A stretch of DNA of 48,119 bases, from contig JABYQR010000330.1 of the NCBI GenBank assembly GCA_022592445.1, positions 1 through 48,119 on the forward strand. Direction: 5' to 3'. The stretch is from Cytidiella melzeri. Its lineage: Eukaryota; Basidiomycota; Agaricomycetes; Polyporales; Irpicaceae. Of the stretch, positions 42,150 through 48,119 are shown one piece after another (positions within the stretch are counted from its first letter, which is position 1; each line of letters begins with the position of its first letter). The notes beneath the pieces were generated by a model. It saw nothing but the letters and a program-made list of their open reading frames with translations. It was not told the origin of the DNA and did not search any database. The position numbers were made by a program, and so were the translations under genes.

Positions 42150-43890
42150 AAACGCTCCCTCCATAGACCTTGTTCTTCTCTCCCATGGAAAACTTGCACA
42201 TTCCGGACTTTACGTGTATGCGTCCCCATGCACAGTGCCTCTCATGTACCTCCTCCAAGTCGACAACGTGCACATTCTGCTGGACTGTGGCTTGCCGGAC
42301 TGGTGTCCGGAGGCGAAAGAGGAGGATTGTGGGGAGGAGAGGATGGAGAAGGAGAAGCCGGCCGGAGTGTATGGGTGGGAAGAGTACTGTCGGGTTTTGA
42401 GAGAGTGTGTCTTACAGTTTTCTTTCTTACTCTTTCCTTTGGGTTGGAATGGTGCAATATTCTTCTCCTAGCACAATGTTATACCATGTGTTCCTCTCTC
42501 TCTCTCTGAGTGCCCAAAATGAGCTAAAATATGAGTAGACGTTCTTATACGATTTCTCGCCTGTGCGTCCTCCCCACACACATGTCAACATTACTGACTT
42601 CTTTCCTTCAGAAACGCTCCCTCCATAGCCCTCGTCCTTCTCTCACATGGAGACCTTGCACATTCTGGGCTGTACGTGTATGCTTATTCCAACTGGGATC
42701 TCACAGCCTCTGCGTACACTACGTTGCGGGTGCAAGCCATGGCGCGCGTGGCGGCTACAGAGGACGTCGACGGCGTACGTGAGCAAGAGGCTGTTGACAA
42801 AGATCCACCCTCTTCCTCCTCTTCCTCCTCCTCTCCTCCTCCTCAAAAGATGGAGGAGGAGGGTGAGGAGTCCCTCGCGCAAGGTGAAGAGGATGCTGGG
42901 AGTGTCTTCGGTGGCACTTGCTCGAGCATCGGGTGGGAAGGTTTGAGAGAGTAATGCAAGGAGTTTCGAAGAAGGGGGGATAGATACAAGGGAAGTGACT
43001 TCGCCCGGGTGATCGATGAACGGGAGGTAGACATTGTCCGGCAGGGCAGAGAATGAGACAGGTACGGATTGGCCAGGCATTGGGGACGACGACAGGCCAA
43101 TAGGTCGAGGATTGCACGACAAATGTGCGAGCTCCACCACTTTCTCAGGAGACAGTTTGGTGTGGTTCGGGATTGACTGGCTGTGAGAGAGTCCTGGGCC
43201 TGAACCAGGGCCAAAACTGGGAGAAGACGGGCGGATGCGAGGAGATGAGCCAGGGCTGCCAGGATGCCCGTTGCAATTGCGATTGATGGGCGTGAACAAG
43301 GTAAATGCAAAACTAAGACGGCTTGGTTCCCCTTCAGGGTCAGGACGGGGGTGGAGGAAACAAGAGCCGGAAGGGAAACAAGAGGAAGAGGGATGATGAC
43401 CAGGAGGACAAAGCGTTGGGAGCATTTGCACTGAGGTTTCCGTGAGCTACCTACTCTGTCTCTCTCTGAATTGCCTATAACATATACTGCGTGTACAGAT
43501 TCCTAGAAATTTTTCCGACCCCAGCTGTACTCACCCACTGGTATGCCTCCCAGGATCCAAAACTCATCTTGGCAATCCCTGCGTCTCTGTCGCACGGCGC
43601 GTTGCGCGCGATTTTTGCAGACTTTGCTCAGACGGAGACCAGTGTCGTCTTGCTGACGGGACGAGGTGAGGAGGTACGCTGGGCCAGACACTATTTGAGA
43701 GGCGGAATAATTCACAGAGGGAAGAGTAAAAGTGGGATCGGGGCAAGATTGGGAATAACGTCATGTTGGAAGGCGTTATGCATCTCATTTGCGCAGAACC
43801 AACCGCAAGAGCCACCTTCAAAATTTATCACGACAGTCGCTGAGGTTCAACTTGCATGCTGTTTACTGTTCTTGCGTATCTAGTGTCAGT
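42150..43890 (+). pseudogene. CFT2/CPSF100 (mRNA 3'-end processing) pseudogene with permuted exons
   Basis: CFT2 is a catalytically inactive metallo-beta-lactamase/beta-CASP subunit of the cleavage and polyadenylation complex. Exon 1 (PLMYLLQVDNVHILLDCGLP) and exon 2 (SIALVLLSHGDLAHSGLYVY, then AYSNWDLTASAYTTLRVQAM) are recognisable. So are KRDDDQEDKALGAFALR and RFLEIFPTPAVL...KLILAIPASLSHGALRAIFA. A copy of the exon 2 start (42150-42220, SHGKLAHSG) is fused in frame before exon 1. The middle of the protein (beta-CASP) is missing between about 42955 and 43345. The frame after TGRGEE is not family-like. The gene cannot make a normal CFT2. Confidence 0.8.
42950..43345 (-). CDS. Antisense proline-rich coding fragment inside the CFT2 region
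   Basis: The minus strand is open with PNHTKLSPEKVVELAHLSCN, PRPIGLSSSPMPGQSVPVSF and LPDNVYLPFIDHPGEVTSLV. The last looks like conserved protein rather than chance sequence. It occupies the place where the CFT2 middle exons should be. The family is not recognised; it may be a fragment of another gene moved here. Confidence 0.35.
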
Positions 43891-43899
43891 GTTATTTAT

Positions 43900-44107
43900 A
43901 GTCTAAGAATTCCTGTCTGTTCAACAGTCTGCTAGCTACCACATGTATATCCTAAATGAGTAAGCAGAATTCTACCTGTTGGTGACCCGTATGTGGTGGG
44001 TACCTGTACCTGCGGGTCAGGTACCCGGCGCTAACTTACCTGCGCGGTTCTGGGTAGGAGGATTGGTGCACCACATACCTGTGGGTACAGGTGCGGGTTG
44101 ATCTGCG
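43900..44107. repeat. Palindromic GTACC-rich patch
   Basis: Interleaved copies of GGGTACCTG, CAGGTACCC, ACCTGCGGGT and CTGCGGGTGCACCCG form several short palindromes. Such patches are common near ends of DNA transposons in mushrooms, but no element border could be fixed here. Confidence 0.4.
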
Positions 44108-44655
44108 GGTGCACCCGTGCTATGCTTTGACTCCAAGGAGATATCCGAGCACTGCAAGGTGGTACATGAAGTTCTGAGACGGCTTAGGCTACATGACCTA
44201 TTTTTGAAGCCAGAGAAATGTGAGTTTGAGAGATGGGAGACGGAATACCTTGGTGTCATCATTGGTCATAATCAGTTACGCATAGACCCTGTCAAAGTAA
44301 AGGCAGTGGCTGAATGGCCTGTACCGCAGAACGTCTCCGATATCTGCTGATCGCGGGGGTTTGCGAATTTCTACCAGAGATTCATCAAAGACTTCGGAAA
44401 GATATGTAAGCCTCTAGACCGTCTCACAGGCAAGGTTCCTTGGAAATGGGGTACTGAAGAGCAGTCAGCATTTGATGAACTCCGCGGACAATTTGTGGAA
44501 GCACCGGTGTTGGCAATGTGGAGTTTTGATAGACCCACATGTTTGGAAACGGATGCATCTGGATATGCAATGGGAGGAGTGTTGGAGCTACAAGCCAAAG
44601 ATGGCACATGGCATCCAGTAGCCTATCGGTCTGAAGGCATGACTGAGACCAAACA
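44108..44655 (+). pseudogene. Gypsy reverse transcriptase / RNase H fragment
   Basis: The frame reads LRLHDLFLKPEKCEFERWET, EYLGVIIGHNQLRIDPVKV and AVAEWPVPQNVSDIC, stop, then RGFANFYQRFIKDFGKICKP, KVPWKWGTEEQSAFDELR and CLETDASGYAMGGVL. This is the RT thumb and start of RNase H (catalytic D in TDAS) of a Ty3/Gypsy. The stop (TGA 44348-44350) and the preceding Cys codon TGC lie where the family has Arg-Arg/Arg-Ser; both fit C-to-T changes. The left end fades near 44108, and the right end is cut by LTR G. Confidence 0.9.
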
Positions 44656-44656
44656 G

Positions 44657-45190
44657 TGTTAAAACTATATAATATAATATGTAGTTTCCCACGCCTTATT
44701 ACAAGGACACTTTAAGGTAGCAGAGTTCCCACAGTCTTGATATGGGAATTATGCAGCCGTATATGGAAACTCCAGTAGTAACCATCACATTAGCTGAGAC
44801 GTACAGATATGGGTTGTGTAGACTAAGTAGTATAGCACTATAGGAATACTGCACATATATGTACACCTGTGTTCTAGTAGCATAGGGAATGACATGGAAA
44901 GCACGTAGTACAACTCCAGAGGATGCCTAAAGTGTATGTCTGAGGACAAGTACTAGCATGAGTCATTTACTCATTATGTACGCCTCTGGTACAAGTGCTG
45001 AGCCTAGTCATACAATGAGTCATGCACTTAGTAATACAGTAGAATAGCTGAAGTAGACATGTATAGTAGTCGCTTACATAAGTAGATACAGACAAGTATA
45101 TAAGCAGAGCTGCTGAAGCAGCAATAAGAATAAGATTCATCTTCAAAACTTAACAGGCTCTACCCCTCGCACACAACTTCCACTTTGTTA
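44657..45190 (+). mobile_element. LTR (family G), second copy, about 534 bp
   Basis: Matches 30233-30783 from TGTTAAAACTATATAATA to CCACTTTGTTA with small gaps. It has one ATGAT unit less at the start, an extra TAGACTAAGTAGTATAGC near 44817 and one fewer CATGAGTCATGCA unit near 45020. Flanks AACAG and GCCTC differ, so it is either a recombined solo LTR or the remnant of a longer element whose Gypsy neighbour belongs to another family. Confidence 0.8.
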
Positions 45191-45412
45191 GCCTCTTTCA
45201 CCCTTGCCCATCCAGCCCCTTCTCCCGCCTTTGCTGTCCCTATCCTGTTGTAGCCCTCGCGCCATTCTTGTCTTTTCTACCTCGCGTGCCTGATGTGCCT
45301 GACTGTCTCACATTTCTACCTATTCTTGTTGCCGTCTCAAACATTTTTCTTCACTGGGCATTTCCTTTTTTGTCACTATTATTCTGCTCTGCATCATCAT
45401 CTGTAATGGTAC
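45191..45412. other. Pyrimidine-rich spacer
   Basis: About 220 bp of C/T-rich sequence with no gene. Its end (GCATCATCATCTGTAATGGTAC) resembles a stretch in hAT-B at 38812-38834 (GCATCATCATCTG...AATGGTAC), which may mean a hAT-related copy was the target of the second Copia. Confidence 0.4.
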
Positions 45413-45937
45413 TGTTTGAAAATTACGAGTGTAGGGGATGACTTGGAGAGTCACCTAACTCTGGGAGTAAGTGTCTTATCATTTCTCTGCTCTCTAGGAG
45501 CGGTATATATACATGTCTGTAACTAGATTACTAATGCTACAGTAATGCCATATGAGTAAGGATTGGTAAGGATTGGTAATCCTATGAGTAAGGACTGGTA
45601 ATGCACAGTCCTGCTTGCTAATACTACTGAATAGAGAATGTAAGTGATGACTGAGCATCCTACATAACTGAATGGTGCTGACTGAGCCTTTAGTAAGCTC
45701 AATACATTTGGTATATGAAATATGAGTCATGCAGAAGCTTCATGGGACTTCTGTTATTCAGTCATGGAAACTACTGGAACACAATGCCATAAGGTGCAAG
45801 TATTGCATCGTGTGTGGCCATATGATGATGGTGGAATCACATGCTATGTACTATCTGATCTTATCTATCTACATATCTAATCTACATCGTCCATAGATCT
45901 GATGTCCGACAATCAGTGATACAATCTCGCTTTGACA
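45413..45937 (-). repeat. Copia LTR, copy 2 (3' LTR)
   Basis: Minus strand from TGTCAAAGCGAG to TTTTCAAACA, 525 bp, closely similar to 52-573. The polypurine tract (AAGTGGGAG) lies directly inside. The left flank pentamer is GGTAC; the partner duplication would be beyond the right edge of the window. Confidence 0.85.
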
Positions 45938-45994
45938 CTCCCACTTGATGCCAACATCATTTTGCTTTGAGCTACTTTGAATGACAGCATCTCG

Positions 45995-48119
45995 TTAGGG
46001 TGCAGTGAAGTTCACTAGTCCAAGACTCCCACTGAATTTAGACTGTTTCTGAAATGCCAATGACTTGGTCATAATATCGGCAACTTGGTCTTCAGTTGGG
46101 ATGGCATAGAGTTCTGCCTTTTTGTCATCATTTATGAACTCGCAAACATAGTGGTAACGAATTTCAATGTGCTTTGAAAGAGCTTTGATCTTTGGATTCT
46201 TTGTGAAGAAGATGGTACCATGGATGTCGCAATAGATTGTAGTGGGACCTTTTGGTGACAAATCCAGTTTGGTAAGCATAGTACGTATCCAAGCACACTG
46301 CCTCGCTGTGTTGATAATGCCATGTACTCTGCTTCCATTGAAGAGAGTGCTACAGTCTTTTGTTTCCTCGAGACCCATGATACTGCGCCTTTGGCCAGAA
46401 GGAATGCATAGCCAGTAGTGGAATGTCTATCGTCTTTGTTCTCAGCCCAGTCTGCGTCTGAGTACCCAACTAGTCCAGATTGGCTGCGTCCATCATACTT
46501 GATAGCATATGACTGAGTACCAAGTAAATAACGGAGTATGTACTTCGCAGCATTCATATGGATCTGAGTGGGATTCAACATATACTGAGAAAGACGTATG
46601 ACAGCATATGAAATGTTGTGACGAGTGCCGATCATAACATATATGAGTGTACCAATCAAGGCCTGATACAAACTCCTAAGCTCGTGTTCCGCTGTATAGT
46701 CGGAATCCGCTTTACAAAGTTCTAGTCCAGATAGTAAAGGTGTACAGGCAGGATTAGCATTGATCATTTGAAAACGTTTAAGAGCATCTTCAATGTACAA
46801 CCCTTGAGAAAGGTAGAGTGTACGCTCTTTACGATTTCTATGCACTTGCATGCCTAGGATCAGCTTTGCTTCTCCTAAGTCACACATCTCATATTGATTC
46901 ATGAGATTAGTTTTAAGTGCTTTGATCCCAGCTTTATCGTTGCCAATAGGAAATATGTCATACACATAGAGGATAAGCATCAAAGTCCCCCCTTGTTGGT
47001 GATATATGTATACACCAGCATCGGACTCAATACGTTCAAAGCCTAAAGCCACAAGCGTATTGTGTATTTTAATATTCCAAGTTCGTGAAGCTTGTTTAAG
47101 TCCATAAATGGCTTTCTCAAGCAAACAAACATGGTTCTCTTTTCCCTTCTCTACAAAACATTCTGGTTGCTCCATATAGATTTCCTCATCCAGTTTGCCG
47201 TACAGGAATGCTGTTTTTACGTCCAGTGCCTCGATTTCCCAATTCTCGAGTGCAGCTATAGCTAGTAGCATGCAGATGGACTCAAAACGTGTGACTGGTG
47301 AGAAGGTTTCTTGATAATCAATTCCTTCAACTTGCGTGAAGCCTTTTGCTACAAGACGTGCTTTGTAACGACCATCAGATTTGACTGCAAAGACCCATTT
47401 ACATTTGACTATTTTTCGTGAGGGTTCTGGTCGTTTAACAAGCTTCCAAGTGCCATTCTTCATCTGAGAGGCAATTTCATCTTGTGCAGCAGCGTACCAT
47501 AAATCTCTATTGTCACTTTTCATTGCTTGTTTCCAAGTCTGAGGAAATTCGTTCATTGTGAACACCGTGACATATGATGACAATATATTTTCTAGAGATT
47601 CAGATTGATCCTCCGATTGACTCGGCAGATCAGATGGCAGATCAATGTTCGATTCCTCCGGTGTCAAAGGTAATCTAGAAGATCCAGGTACTGGATTAGA
47701 CACTGTACGTCTTACTGGTCCAGGTACTGCTGGCTTTGTTGATTCTCTCCATTTAGCCGTTTGCTCCTTTTGTTGCTTTTCAATACTCTTATAGCGTGCA
47801 ACTGCCTGTTCATTATGCTTCACTTCGCCGACTGGATTAAAGCCAAGCAAAGGATTCTTTCCAGCAGTTGATCTCTTTGGCCGAGACGGTGGTGGCTGCT
47901 GTACTGGTTGACATGCATTTGAACGTAAAGGCTGAGGCAGTGCTTGCTGCAGTCTACTGACTGATGTGCCGCAGGTATTACGACTGGGTGCTCTTGGCTG
48001 AGGTACAGGCTGCTGAGGAGGATTCTGCGGTTCTTGTTGTCTTGGATGATTATCATCTCTATCATCAAGCTCATTGTAACCAGCATCATTGTCCTCATCA
48101 ACAAAAGGTAAATCGATAT
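45995..48119 (-). pseudogene. Copia polyprotein, second copy (linker, RT, RNase H), runs off the edge
   Basis: An open frame runs from the window edge through a Pro/Gln-rich linker and RRTVSNPVPGSSRLPLTPEE, then RT (CKWVFAVKSDGRYKARLVAK, YQETFSPVTRFESI) and RNase H (YSDADWAENKDDRHSTTGYA). The YVDD motif reads YVYD as in copy 1. A one-base deletion near 46312 (TGTTGATAATG against TGTCGCATAATG) shifts the RNase H frame after AEYMAL; the true frame resumes downstream to LGLVNFTAP at about 45995. Copy 1 lacks this shift. The remaining gag, protease and integrase lie outside the window. Confidence 0.9.

Overview
The window looks like a repeat-dense stretch of an Agaricomycete (mushroom-forming basidiomycete) genome. 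The evidence is short GT-AG introns of about 45-65 bp, a DUF6533-type seven-helix protein, fungal G-alpha, CFT2/CPSF100, peroxisomal ABC and VPS66-type genes, and nested Copia, Gypsy, hAT and Helitron-like elements. No rRNA, tRNA or CRISPR could be supported.

Layout. 1-8540: a Copia element on the minus strand, broken by a solo LTR (1323-3061), a 5'-truncated Gypsy (3986-5386) and a second solo LTR (5501-6240). 8688-10176: a decayed hAT transposase. 10177-22130: a nest of about 2.2 kb Helitron-like elements with central minisatellites, plus Gypsy LTRs, a Gypsy integrase piece and one possible host gene (16754-17443). 22131-29655: older single-copy DNA with unknown coding pieces, a 142-bp hairpin, a G-alpha pseudogene and an SR-type splicing factor. 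30011-35222: a VPS66-like acyltransferase split by a solo LTR, head to head with an ABC half-transporter pseudogene, then a DUF6533 pseudogene. 35340-36171: the end of a Helitron-like element with PIF1 helicase and USP-like fragments. 36172-40731: a hAT transposase split by a solo LTR. 41397-45190: an LTR, a rearranged CFT2 gene, a Gypsy RT fragment and another LTR. 45413-48119: a second Copia copy that runs off the right edge.

How it fits together. Nearly every host gene is broken, by insertion (VPS66), truncation (ABC, G-alpha, CFT2) or point changes. Premature stops are strikingly often TGA where the family has Arg (CGA to TGA) or Trp (TGG to TGA). That fits cytosine deamination acting on both repeats and genes. 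The most novel structure is the Helitron-like family. All ends read CTAG followed by T, the other end follows a T, the inverted repeats are asymmetric, and a minisatellite fills the middle. The same terminus is found on copies that encode a USP-like protein C-terminus. This matches Helentron/HINE architecture and links non-autonomous copies to a candidate coding partner.
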